This document shows, in pieces, positions 12,101 through 23,949 of a DNA stretch of 64,000 bases. Within the stretch, counting starts at the first letter, position 1. Every line of letters starts with the position of its first letter. The notes beneath the pieces were generated by a model. It was not told the origin of the DNA. It saw only the letters and a program-made list of their open reading frames with translations, and did no database searches. Origin of the DNA: Paracyclopina nana (taxonomy: Eukaryota > Arthropoda > Copepoda > Cyclopoida > Cyclopettidae); assembly GCA_019096065.1 (NCBI GenBank), contig JAGUCH010000002.1:7204501-7268500 (forward strand), written 5' to 3'. A program made the translations under genes and the position numbers.

Positions 12101-15100
12101 CCACACAAGTGTGAGGTATGTGGTATGACCTTCCAATCTAGAAGCCATCTTATCAAGCATGCCACCAGCCATACACGCAGAACTCAAGTTGTCTCCTCTG
12201 CGAAGATCAACAATTTTTTGGAGTCTTTCAGTGCATCTCTTGGGGATGACATGCTAGGTGGGATGGATGACAGCTTTGGTGGAGATGTCAAGGATGTGAG
12301 ACTGTCTGTTGACACTATTCCAGAGTCCCTAGAAGCAGCTGCAGCCGAAGCTGCCTTTGCACTTGGCCAGCAAGACCTGCCTGAGGATCTAATGAGAAAT
12401 TCTGAGTCTGGAGATGTCTTTACCACAACATTCGGTCTAAATGTTATACCAACAACCTCAGCATCTGCTTCTTTAGGCCAGGCAAGTCTAAACGATCCCG
12501 CAAGCTTGCAGTGCGATATCTGCTTGACTCGTTTAAAAGATAAGAGGGCCTACATTGTACATATGAAGAAGCATGCAGGCACACTGAGCCTTAAATGCAA
12601 ATTTTGTGGCATGATTTTGCAAGGCCAGCAAAACTTTAACAAGCACATCAGGACTAATCATAATGTGGATCCCAGCACTGTGCAAGCCATAGTTGTTGAG
12701 GAGGAAGATCCCATTGAAGAAGAAAATTCACAGAGCTCAGAGAGTTTCAGGCAAAGTGGTAGGGGCTCTGTAGCATCTATTAGTGTTGATCAGGTTGCAT
12801 TGGCAGCTGGAGAGACTGTCAAGTGTGCCCTTTGTCCTGAAGCTTTCCACAGCAATGAGCAATTGCAAAAGCATACAGCCACTCATTTTGATGGCAACAG
12901 CAAAGCTGCAGATGAAATTATAAGGGAGAACCTTCTTAGACAGACAATGAGAAAGAAGAAAAAGAAGAAAAATAAGCTTGGCAAGCCCTTGACTAATGAG
13001 AACCAAAAAGTCAGGTCTAAGTACAAAAAATCCTATTCTTGTCTTCTTTGTGACTCAACTTTCATTAAAAAAGCCTCATGGAGGATCCACAAGATTCGGC
13101 ACAATGGCAAAGGATGGAAATGTCAATTTTGCAGTGATCTCTTTGAAGATAGTGAAAGTCTTACGAGTCATCTTACAACAGTGCATAAAATGGACTCAGA
13201 GGAGATGGAAATGCTTGGGATTCTTAAGACTGCCAACATGTTTGTAGTTTCAAGAAAGCTGAAGGACAAGATGAAGACTGAATCTTCCTCAGAAGAATCT
13301 GACTCTGACTCTGATGAACTTGAAGATGATGAGGAGGAAGAAATTGATTTTGAGGAATATGATGATGATGAAGAGGAGGAGGAATCCTCTACTGCAGCCT
13401 CCACACCAACTCCTCAAATGACTCCAGCTGCTGCTATGATTACAATCCAACAACCACTAGTAGACATGCTTGCAGCAACTACTGTAGTATCAGCGAGTCC
13501 AACTCCATCCACATCATCAGGATCAGCACAAACTACACTTAAGTATATTGAGGATGAGTCTTTGTTTGACCTTGATGCATTAACTTGTCATGCTTGCAAC
13601 AAGTCTTTTAAGAACACAAGAGCATTCAAATTGCACAGAGACAGACATCAGGGGGCCCTCAAGCATAAGTGTCCAGAATGTATCAAAACATTCAATGGCC
13701 GATCAGAAGTAAATCGACACATGGTGGCCATCCATGGGAGGCCATTGCATCCTGATGAAGACACGCTTCACAAAAAAGCTGATGTGCAGCCAAAGGCAGC
13801 AACATTAACTTCGCCTTCCAGCGTCACTACTTCTGCGTTGTCTCAGCTACCCCAGGTTCCTTTTGAAACTCCACCTAAGCAGTCTGTGAAGCTTTCAATT
13901 CCATCAGATAGCCTAACTCCTGTTATTGTGACTTCTCTGGCGTCAACTCCAACTATTCCTGTGACAACAGCATTTGATGACTTTGTTAGCACAATTGATT
14001 TGGCTGGAGTCAAGTCCATTTCCACCACGCCCACAATCATTCAATCAACTCCAATAAGTCACACTCAACTAAGCAAACCCTTCTTCTGTGCTCCAATCTT
14101 GGATATGCCATCATTGGCGGATCCAGAGCCTACTAAGTCTGATGCTGTTGCTTTGTCGGCAGCATCTCAAAAGGATGGGACTTTCAATGAAGCAGATACA
14201 TCCAATGAAGATCACATGCTTGATGAGGAAACCGGTGAGCTTAAAAAGCTTGATGAGCCTATTTACAGCCCAGCTGAAGACAGAAGTTCTTCTCCGCAAT
14301 ATTCTGCATCTCCTCTTCAAGAAGACTTTTCTGATCTCAAAAATCAAACTTCCTCTGAAGCCTCAAGAGCTTTTGATGAACTCCTCTGCACTCCTGAAAA
14401 GAAAAAAAGCATTGAAACTAAGATAGCCCAAGAGATAGAGGCTAATCCTCCCAAATATGAATCACCAAAGACTATAGATACTCTACATCTCAAAGAACCT
14501 GAGAAAATCACATCTGAAGATGAGGAAGCTGCTGCAGAATTGTCTGTTGACACATCAACAGATGAGTCAACTCCTGTCCGAAGGAGAGGTAGATCTCAAA
14601 ATAGCAACAGTCTACAAGCCTCATCTATTTCCACCATGTCCTCAAGCAATTGTGGTAGTGGGGGTGTCTCATCCAAGACTCCTGATAATCAGATTCTGAA
14701 AAAGAAGAGAGGTAGACCTAAGAGAACACCTGAAGTGAGCACCTCTGAAGACAGCTCTCAGGAAAAGGAAAAGGAAAACTCTGCTGAGAAAGTGTTAAAA
14801 CCAAAAACCAACAAGGCGAACAAAATTCCATCTCACAAAATTACCTTGCCGGAAGAGCTTTGTCAAATCATTGAGAGTAAAAAAGGGAAAAAGATGTATC
14901 AATGTCAGATATGTTCAAAGGAGTTCAATAGGAAAGACATTATCAACTACCATGTCTACAATGAGCACCGTGAAGAGTTCTTGGAGTTTGGAAAGGGTCT
15001 CCCTGAGGTTCTAACTAGAGATCAAGATGGCTCCCCATCCAAAGTTACCACAAACAATGCTGCTGCTGCTGTTTTCAAGAGGATTTTTAAACCTAAAGTC

Positions 15101-18100
15101 ATGAGTGGCAACAAAGACAGTTCCAGAAAGGGCCAAGTTGCAGTTGAAATCAAGAGTAAGTCATCAAGTTCTGTTGATGAGGATGCCATAAGGCTACAAA
15201 AAATTGCCATGATTGATCAACCCCCAAAGCCAGAGAATTCAACAAAGGTGGTGGAGATGGAGCCAATTGAGTGTCCTAAAAAAGTAGAACATGTGACTGA
15301 AAGTCCACCTCCAGATCTGCCAGAGGTAGACAAAGAGCCTTCCCAGCAACTTAAGAGGGCAAGAAAGGAGCTTGAGCCTGAGAGTGACCATGAAAGTGGA
15401 AAACATGATGAAAAAAGGCCAAAAGTAGACATTGACAGTGAGCCTAACACAAATAGGAGTAAAGGAAAAGAGCCTGATGTCTATGATGAGGAGCTGAAAT
15501 TTCAAGATCCTGAAACTCAAGAATCTCATGATTTGGATGTGGTCAAGCCTGCCTCTTCTTTACCTGTGGATGAGCCACCCAAAAAAGTTCCTGGGAGGAG
15601 AGGCAGAAAGCCCAAAGCTCCAAAAAAGATATCTGTTATTGAACCTGCTGAGATTGAGGATGCAGATGGAAAAAAGCCAGTGGGTTCCAGAACTAGGAGA
15701 TCTTCAAGGAAATCAGATTCCTCAGAGCTGTCTAGTCCTACTCTGTCACCTTCAAAAGTCAATCAATCAGACTTTGAATGTAGAGACAAAAGCTCTATGG
15801 AAGGCATCAAAGATGTGAAGGAAGCAACTAATTTGAAATCTTCAGTTATCTCAAAGGAAGAGACAGAAAAAACTGTTATTGTGAGTGAGGCTACTAGAAG
15901 GGGGCGACCTCCTTCATCTCCCAGAAAAAGACAACCATCAGCCCAAGCTGAAGATCAGACTTCACTTATGGATGACCAAGAACCCAGAGGTAGTAGGCTT
16001 AGATCAAAAGCTTCACCTCTCCACCAAGAAGTCAAAGTTCAAACTAAAGTTCCAATTCTTGCACCGCTAGCCTCAGAAAAAGAAAAAACTTTGGACGAAC
16101 CTCTTGATGATACAGCTGATGAGCAAGGTCAACATGATCAATTTGTTGGAATCAAGGGAAGAAAAGGCAGATTAATCTCTAAGTTGAGGAGACTGCTGAA
16201 GCATGTTGAAGAGCTGATTGAGCTTCAAGAACAGCAAAGTAGGTTTAGGAGCAGATCTCTCTTAGATGCACCAAGAGCTCTTAAGATCATGAAAAAGTAC
16301 AGGCAAAGGCACCCCAAAATCTTTATAGCTACTCCAAACTCATCAAATCCCTTGAAGTTAGTTGTGAGCAGGTTGCACTTCAAGCCTCATCATGTCATAT
16401 GCAGAACATCAAACATTTTGAAGCTCAAGCTTCTTCGCAAAGAGCCTGTACTTCAGAGTGGAGGTATAGATTGTCCCATCATTGAGGAGGCAGAAGATGA
16501 ATGCCATGAAGTGGTCAAAGAATCTGGACAAGAACCAGCATTTGTTGAAGAAGCACCACAAATCAAGAGAAGGGGCAGACCACCAAAGAAAGTTCCTTTA
16601 AAAGACCTAGTTGATGTTGACAAGGGACACATTGCAGAAGTTTCCTCACCACCTCCCAAGAAACGAAAGTTTTCTCCCATCAAGGAAGTTGAGGAAACCC
16701 CTGAAGAGAATACATCAGAAATGTTAGAGGTGGCCCAGACTCCCAAAAAGAGGGGAAGGCCTCCCAAGAAAGCCATTGTTGCTGAAATTGAAGCAGCTGA
16801 GAGGGAATGTGTCAAGCAAGAAGTTTTGTCACCCATTTCTGAAGGGGAAAAACCAAATGAGGATAGACCTGCCATCATTGATCCCCCCATCAAAACTGTG
16901 CCAAAAAAAAGAGGAAGGCCACCAAAGAAAGCCATCTCAGAGGTGATGCAGCCTTTGGAAGCTCAAGACAATAGTGACATGCTTTCAATGCAGCGATCAC
17001 TGCGTGACAGGAAGCCTATTTCATTGGCTGAGGACTTCTTTGAAGATGATGAACTTTTGCATGATCCCCCATTAACTTCTACGTCAGAGGCCACAGCTAC
17101 AAAGGATGCAGAGACAAAGGCTGAAGATCCTGACAAGACCAAAGAGTCATCAACAGAAGTCAATGACAATCTTTATGTTGTCCAACCATTGGAAACTAAT
17201 CCACTAAAGATTAAGTTGAAAACTGGGAGCGGATCAGACACAAACCCTGCACCCTTGAAGATCAAGTTTTCTCTCAAGTCTACAGCCTCTGCAGAAGATG
17301 AGATGCTCAAAAAGCCCAAAAAGCACAAGAAGAAGAAGAACAGAGAGAGGTCAGGCGAACAAGATGAACTAGACAAACGGCATGTTATCTTGAGAATCAA
17401 GTCACCTGGATCAATGGAGTCTCCTGAGGGCAACAATGGGTTTGTTGTGAAGCAAGATGACAAGAAGAAGGCCTTTCCCAGAGCTTCATCATCTGCTAGC
17501 AACAATGATGCTGGTATGGTCTCTTTCTCCCCTGAATCATCTCCTGAGCACTCGGCTCCTACTAGCTTTTTCATGCGACAAGACTCTCAGGAAATTGGGC
17601 TGGGAGAAGGGCAGTTCAATGACCTCATGAAGGCCATAGACTCAGATGATGAGTCAAAGTTGGGAGATAGCAAACGTTGGCCTTCATCTGCCTCCACCTC
17701 TGCCTCAGTCAAGCAATCTCAAGTGGATGGGACAATTGATGCTTGGTCCAGGAGCAGCTCAATTTCGCAAAGCTCACCGCCTACCATTTTGGATGACAGC
17801 GCAGATGACAATGACGAGAAGGCTGATGGAGTCATCCATAAGCGAATGAAGCAAATTCTGGGTCGCCCTAAGACAAAAAACTGCCTAATCAAGCATGTCT
17901 TTTCTTCTGTGGCTAAGAAGCGCAAAATTGTGGTGGTCCGTTGCAAAAAGCCAGAACAGAGGATTTATGACATCAGCGAATATATTGAGCGAAAAGAGCA
18001 AGGCACTCTTGATGAGCCCTACAATGAAGAGGAAGATGAGCAATGCACTAGCTTGACAAAGACCAGCAAGGTCAGCAGCAGTAAAGCCAAATCAAATTCC

Positions 18101-20964
18101 TTTTCCCCACTGGCATCTGACATTGATGAAGAATGTTGGAGAGATGATCCTGGTACCATCGAGAGTCTAGAAACATTGAAGTGTTGTGAGTGTGGCCGTG
18201 GTTTCCCAAATGTAATCAGGATGCATGCCCACTTGCAAATGCACAGAGAGACCAAAAAGAGGAGAAAATCCCTAGACAGACTGGATCAGCTAGATGGCAT
18301 TGTTGATCTTGATGATGATGACTTTAGGATGGTGCAAGTTGATGGAGAAACCGATTTGGCCCTTGATGATTCTGTGGTTGCCACTACTTCATCAAACTCT
18401 CCAGCCACAGGTCCATCCACAAGTGCTGCAGCTACTCATCTCTACATTGTCAAGAACCCAGACGCTCAGGTTTTCCAATGTTCCCAATGCCCTGAAGTCT
18501 TTCCTGGTCAAAAGGCTCTTATGACACACCAGTCATTGATTCATCATGACTCACTGACTAGCACTGTGTTTCCTTGTCAGCAGTGTTCATCTGTGTTCAA
18601 GGATGCCAATAGCCTTGAGATCCATATGAGGCACGAGCATGGCAAACAGCAGATTGTCACCATAATCCAAGCTGATCTCCAGCAGCGAGAGACAGGATCC
18701 ACTGGGAGTAGTTTTGGCAGTGGCAGCTCAAGTTGCTCTAGTAGTACAACATCTTCACACCCATCCAGCTCTGCCTCATCTGGTCAATTTTCAATGCAAA
18801 CCGACAGCTCTTCCACAAGCGAAGGTGGCATGCTCATGTCATTGGGTCAACATCCATTCCTCATGAAGCAGGACCCGGTCTTGATGTTCAACAGTGATGA
18901 GGAGCAAGACTTGATGCTGGATGAGTCTCTCAACCTGTTTGAAACATCATCACTCATTGACTCTGGTGACAGTGCAATACACTTGTCTTTGGACGACTTG
19001 GCCAACTTTGCTCAGCCCATTGTTGCTGCCGATGGAAGTCACAACAGCTTTGACACATCCATGGAGACCTCCAGTTTTTTGAGCGGGGCTGATGCTTTGG
19101 ACATCATGAGCGAGTCAAATCATCAAACACCTATGAGCAGCATGGAGGCTGCAGGTGGAGGCTGCAACGGTACCAGCGGCAGCCGCACTCCTAGTATATC
19201 TGATGAAGGCGAATTCCCATGCACCCAATGTGAGAAGAGGTTTGGCAACCGGCGCAATCTGCTCTCGCACATGAGAAGGCACACTGGAGACTTCAAGCTT
19301 TTTTGTGACCACTGTAGCAAAGGCTTCTTCACCCAGTCCAAACTGGAGTCTCACAAACGAAAGCATACTGGTATGTAGGAATTGCAAGCAGAAAGCTCAA
19401 TTTAATAGAGAACTTGTCCTATTTTTTCTCTTATGCAATGTAATTTTTTTAGGAGAGAAGCCATTCAGGTGCTTACTGAAGACTTGCCTCAAGAGATTCC
19501 GCTACAAAGGTGACTTGTCAAAACACATAAAAAAATATCACCCTGGTCACACGCAAGAGCTAACGCCCATTCCACTGCAAGAGGATGAGCTCATTAACTT
19601 GCAGAACCAGCCCAAGTCATCGGTAGCGACATCATCAAGCACAGCTGCAACTGTGGTCGTCTCCACATCTTCGACTATGGGTGGCTCTGACAACAAGTTT
19701 TTTCTGCCTCTTCTGCCGCGACATCCTGTTCAGCAGGCAGATTTGGTGGGCTTTTCAAAGGATCTGGTCTCCGAGCAAGATCCTTCTCTGGATGACAACT
19801 TGCTTGACCTTCTAACTGAAGATGACAGCCCTATGCTGACCTTGTCTCCGCCACCTTCACTGCCGCCTCCGCCACCGCCACCCACACAAATGCCACCTCC
19901 AAGGACTCAAGCCACCATAGTGAGCTCGAAATTGCACGAAGTACTCACTCAAGGGAGGCCTAAGGCTTCTGAGGCCTTTGTCGTTCCCACCTCGGCAACC
20001 TTCAAGTCCAACAAGACCACCCACATCGTGAGCCTGGCAAATAGTCACAAAGGTGGAGCAAAGCCTCTCACCATTTCCATCAATCAAGTTTTTGCATGCG
20101 CTCAACCTCTTCCACTTCAAGAGGATGCTAAACATCAGAGCAAAGGCAAAATGACCACCATGGCTGATTTGGATTCGCGATCAGCGAGCTCTCTTCTCAG
20201 TGCAAATGCTGCCTTTGTGCAAGGCCTTGTGAATGCCAAGAAAACTGGCGCTACGATCATTGCAACGAGCGGGAGTGGTGGAAGCATTTTCCGAAATGCA
20301 AGTGGCCAGCAAGTGTCCATCATCCGCACCACCCCAAATGCTGCCAGCTCCAGCACTGTGGTCAACGTGGCCAGGCCAGTGAAGGCTTTTTCTTGTGACT
20401 TTAAAGGGTGCACCAAGAGCTTCGAGAAAGCCACATTCCTCAAGAGACATTCGAAATTGCATTCAAGCAACTGCAAGTTTGTGTGCGACGTGTGCACCAA
20501 ATGCTTCGAATCGCAATCCAAATTGGACGATCACTACCGAAAGCACACGGGAGCCAAGCCTTTCATTTGCCACATTTGCGGCAACGCATTCCGCTACAAA
20601 GGTACGTGACGATTATTTAGTCTGAGTAGGCAATTGAGCTAATTTTGTGCTTTGTTCAGGTGATCGGACCAAACACTTGAAAAACATCCATGGGGTGCTG
20701 AAAACGGCCCCCGAAGTGAGCAACCGCACGAGCCCATTCCTCGTAGAAGACACGAGCTCGTCCATCTCCTCATTCCAGTCCACATCTGATCAGAGCAGTG
20801 TGGCTGGCTCGCTCGTCGAGTCTCCAACGAAAACGGAGCCTTTGGACTCTTTCCTGGCTCCCAATGACAACAACTTCACACTTACGAACGCCGATGCATC
20901 CACGTCGGAGACAGTGACCATGACCCTGGAGGACATTAGTCAACTGGCTCAAGAACTGTATTAA
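3151..20964 (+). CDS. Giant multi-C2H2 zinc-finger and AT-hook nuclear protein
   Basis: Probable DNA-binding regulator in the nucleus; no ortholog assigned. Exons: 3151-3845, 4512-4579, 4636-4735, 4793-9531, 9594-19370, 19453-20601, 20660-20964. Joined they give 16,833 nt (5,611 codons), open except for a TGA at 5589. I count about 34 C2H2 fingers: six tandem in the first four exons, then clusters of four, seven and smaller groups, and four near the C-terminus. Linkers such as TGEKPF occur. Seven AT-hook cores (RGRP or close variants) lie at about 14578-16935. Low-complexity regions include Gln runs near 5040 and 5820, an Ala-Glu-Pro repeat near 7370-7640, and acidic runs near 13290-13390. 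The 9.8-kb exon is exceptionally long. If translation stops at 5589 the product is 553 residues with six fingers. The splice junctions preserve finger frame exactly, so the model is strong; isoform use is not known. Confidence 0.9.
5589..5591 (+). other. In-frame TGA inside the zinc-finger coding sequence
   Basis: The frame that encodes fingers one to six reaches TGA at 5589, followed by C. The same frame is then open for 1,313 more codons up to the splice donor at 9532. A phase-0 splice could remove it: donor CAG|GTGAAA at 5409 and acceptor CATCATCAG at 5645 keep the frame. Otherwise it is a normal stop of a short isoform, or a leaky UGA-C stop. Confidence 0.9.
7372..7640 (+). repeat. Ala-Glu-Pro coding minisatellite in the zinc-finger gene
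   Basis: A 15-nt unit encoding variants of AEPEP is repeated near-perfectly from about 7440 to 7560 and degenerately on both sides, with traces (PAE, SAE, PVE) out to about 8800. It stays in frame throughout, so it expanded as coding sequence. The region is predicted to be disordered and acidic. The apparent minus-strand open frame rich in LAQLV is only its reverse complement. Confidence 0.85.
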
Positions 20965-21672
20965 AAATGAATTGCTGCTGCACGTTCTATTGTTGAAAAT
21001 CATGCTTTTGTACCGCGATTGATTGTAGCCCCTCCCCGATCCAAATTTTCAATAAGCCGCCATCGTCATCAGTTTGAAGCGAAGAAGAATGTACAAAGAT
21101 TACTACTACTGCGTTATAGCTACATTTATTACTACTATCATTAATTAACCAATTATTGCAATCATCCTCGAGGCTCGAGCTATATACAAGCTGCTGTTGA
21201 ATGACTACTACTGCTGCTGCTGCTGCTACCATTTCTATATTGAATTGCAAGTTAAAATCAGTATATTCGCGAGAATCACCTATACTTTTCTCATTATTCA
21301 TTATATAGCCTGACTACTACTGCTGTTATTATCAATCCTATTAATCATACCAACAACAATAATCTGAAGCCTCGACCAAGGTTGTAATTAACTGAGTACG
21401 AATCTTGTTCAGATTAAACGTGTATACATGAACGCTCTGTTGATCGAAATATGCGAAACAGAAAAATAAACCGACAACTTTAAGTGTTACATTAGATTTT
21501 CAGTCAAAGACTTGACGGATTTTTTAAGGCTTTTTCCACCAGCTGTTGAGAAAAGAACCATTTGAGTATATGGGGCAAGAGTTACTGAATGCAAGTATTC
21601 AGTCCCTTTGTTATCATTCGTGCAGAGTGGCTTTTATTTCCAAGTACTTTCACCCACTGCTTCTCACAATGT
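20965..21672 (+). other. 3' UTR of the zinc-finger gene and intergenic DNA
   Basis: This follows the TAA at 20962-20964. It contains imperfect TAC/TAT and CTG trinucleotide runs near 21098-21240 and 21315-21330. A canonical AATAAA at 21465-21470 is the best poly(A) signal. No coding potential is seen. Confidence 0.6.
21465..21470 (+). terminator. Poly(A) signal AATAAA, zinc-finger gene
   Basis: Canonical hexamer about 500 nt past the stop codon and about 200 nt before the tRNA gene. It is the first perfect AATAAA after the stop. Confidence 0.55.
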
Positions 21673-21744
21673 GACTCCGTGGCGCAATGGTAGCGCGTCT
21701 GACTCCAGATCAGAAGGCTGCGTGTTCGAATCACGTCGGGGTCA
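21673..21744 (+). tRNA. tRNA-Trp (anticodon CCA)
   Basis: The 72-nt cloverleaf is complete. The acceptor stem GACTCCG/CGGGGTC pairs with one G-T wobble and has discriminator A. The anticodon stem TCTGA/TCAGA encloses loop CTCCAGA, with CCA at 21705-21707. The T arm contains GTTCGAATC at 21724-21732 (B box) and the A box is TGGCGCAATGG at 21680-21690. There is no intron and CCA is not encoded. A T5 tract at 21749-21753 should stop RNA polymerase III. The gene ends 12 nt from the antisense sugar-transporter stop codon, so it lies inside that gene's 3' UTR on the opposite strand. Confidence 0.97.
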
Positions 21745-21748
21745 ATTA

Positions 21749-21753
21749 TTTTT
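21749..21753 (+). terminator. Pol III T-tract terminator of tRNA-Trp
   Basis: Five T residues start 5 nt after the tRNA's last base, the usual distance for RNA polymerase III termination. Confidence 0.8.
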
Positions 21754-21756
21754 GTC

Positions 21757-23949
21757 TCATTTTTTTATTTTCTCAAAGTCTTTGTTGATATCATCTAAAT
21801 GCCTTCCTTTAGTTTCTGGCAGAACAAAAATGCCAAAGAGCACATTAACGACACAAACTGCAGCGTATAGCCAATAGGTTCCATGGATGCCCAGACCGTC
21901 TGGATTACTTAGGCTAGGGTAGGTTTTTACCACTAAGAATATGCTGAGATTCCCAAAAGCGTTGGTTAAGCCAGCTAGTTCGGCTCTAGCATCAAGTGGG
22001 AATAATTCAGCTAGAATTCCACTTGAATCAGTGAGACCAATAAGGTAAAATGCAAAAAGATCACCTCCGTAAGACCAGGTGATGGGACTAAGTCCGAGCT
22101 GATATCCTATGGCAGCAATAAGTATGGCTATTAGTGGCAATGAGCCTAGCATTGATGCATTTTCTTCCGTGTGAAGCGTATTGGCAAGTGCAAGGAGGCC
22201 CATTCCTATGGCAGTCATTGAGGCTGACCCGATAAAAAGGTGGCGCCTTTGAAAGCGTAGAAGCAAATAGGAACCCAACAGTTGGGATGCCAGTCTTGTA
22301 ATTCCAAATATGACAGTGCCTAAATACTAAGGAAAATGAATAAGCAAAAGAAACAATGTCTGAGCCACGATCTTCCTTGCCTACCTCATCAACGCTAGAA
22401 TGGGAGTCCATCAATACATTGACAGCATAAAATGATATTGTACTTAGGCCGCAAAATTGCTGAATGAGGCTCAAAATAAACATGACAGTTAGGGGCTTCC
22501 ACACATCCTTCCTCAGCAGCAGCTTGCAATAATTTTGGCCAGATACTGACAATTTGTCGCTGTAGGAAATTCTTAGCTTTTGCACTTCTTCAGCGACATT
22601 GTGAATATTCGACGAAGGTTGGAGCCAGAGCATGGCCTTCTTGGCCTCATTGTACCTACCTTTGTGCAGAAATTAGGAATCAGTTGCAAATCTATTTTAA
22701 AAAGTGTTCGAGTATAAAATTGCAGTATTATTGTACTATAAGCCATTGGAGGGACAAACTTTTTCGCTAGATGGCGCTTTTAGGGCAAGTATATTTGGAA
22801 AAACTGTCGCGCGCGAAACTTGTCACGTGATCACGAGCGGCAATTTCATTGGCTGATAAGCGGAGCGAGGTTAGAAAAAATTGGTTTCAGTAATGAAAAG
22901 CTTGGATATTTGTGTGAGTTGCATATGGTTTTATGGCTTGAAAGGGTGCCATTTTATCCGTAGATTATGTCATATTAATAAAGTTTTCAGAATTAGTGCA
23001 CCAAAAGCCAAAAAATAGCCCATTAGTGATCTTCTATGTAGTGTAGCCATGTCAAATGTACTGGGCAAAGTTGCCGGGCTAGATGGCGCATGGAATCTAG
23101 CGACTTTACGCCTTTGGCTTATTATCACTATGCTCGAATTCAGTGCACAAAGGATTTTTACCTTTAGTCACGAGCCAATGTGGAGATTCAGGCGACCAAA
23201 TTCCAGCTAAAAAGGAGAAAACTGGGAAAATGGTAGATATGCCAGCCAAAGTCCTCCAATGACAGAGGGATCCCAAAGTGTACACGATCAGGCTGCCAAC
23301 CAAGTAGCTTATGCCTATTCCCGCACCAAAAGTGGTCCGCCAGTCGGGGTCAGAGATTTCACTAACATAGGTCTAATTTTTAAAGAGGGTGCTGTTAAAA
23401 TAGATTTGTTTTTCTTTTTATAATGCATCTATTTACTGAGGCGGAACTGGATAGCAATCCCGCTGCAAACCCATTGAGCAATCTTCCAAACTGAAACAAC
23501 GCCACGTCGGAGGCCAATGCTTGAACAAGAAAGCTCACAGCAAAAATGGGAGCCACTAAGAGCAAGGTGAGCCTTCTTCCAAAAGCTTGGCCCAGAAACC
23601 CTCCAAAGATGCAGGTTGGAATTGTGGCAAAAGTGGGCAAACTGGCTAAAATTAGCGATGGCATTTTTACTGTAAGTCATTTCTGAGCAAATGCTATGAT
23701 GAATGTACCAAACCAGGAAATTTGTTCATTGGTCAAGTAAAACTGCCCTGATGCTTCCTGTTGTAATTGCGGAATCGTCACCGCTGAAAAACCAGCACTA
23801 GCGCCAATTGCCATTCCTGCGCCATAGGCTGAAAAACAGGCAATAGCCTGTTTTATGATACCAAAATCGCAAGTTGCAACCTGGCGTTCGGTAGCTTCCA
23901 CTTCATCCTTGAGGGGTTGCGAAACTTGGCCTGGTTCTGTATCGTCCAT
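21757..23949 (-). CDS. MFS sugar transporter, Tret1-like
   Basis: Predicted 12-TM facilitative sugar (possibly trehalose) transporter of the plasma membrane. Exons on the minus strand: 23949-23709, 23669-23437, 23372-23162, 22659-22385, 22326-21757; 1,530 nt, 509 residues, typical for the family. Motifs in order: GQAFGRR after TM2, GRLLNGFAAG in TM4, a SPESPHWLV site (PESP motif) before the central loop, QQFCGLSTISFYA in TM7, and PETKGRHLDDI after TM12. The N-terminus is a short hydrophilic cytoplasmic tail. Intron 1 is only 39 nt, yet the frame and family alignment require it; the third intron (about 500 nt) holds two CTCF-core-like sites. The substrate cannot be told from sequence; glucose transport is an alternative. 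It is convergent with the zinc-finger gene. Confidence 0.9.
22660..23161. other. Third intron of the sugar transporter
   Basis: This 502-nt intron is much longer than its neighbours. It contains two direct copies of CTAGATGGCGC, at about 22767-22777 and 23079-23089, and a CACGTGATCACG stretch near 22824. No open frame or RNA gene is recognised. I looked for terminal inverted repeats and found none convincing. Confidence 0.5.
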
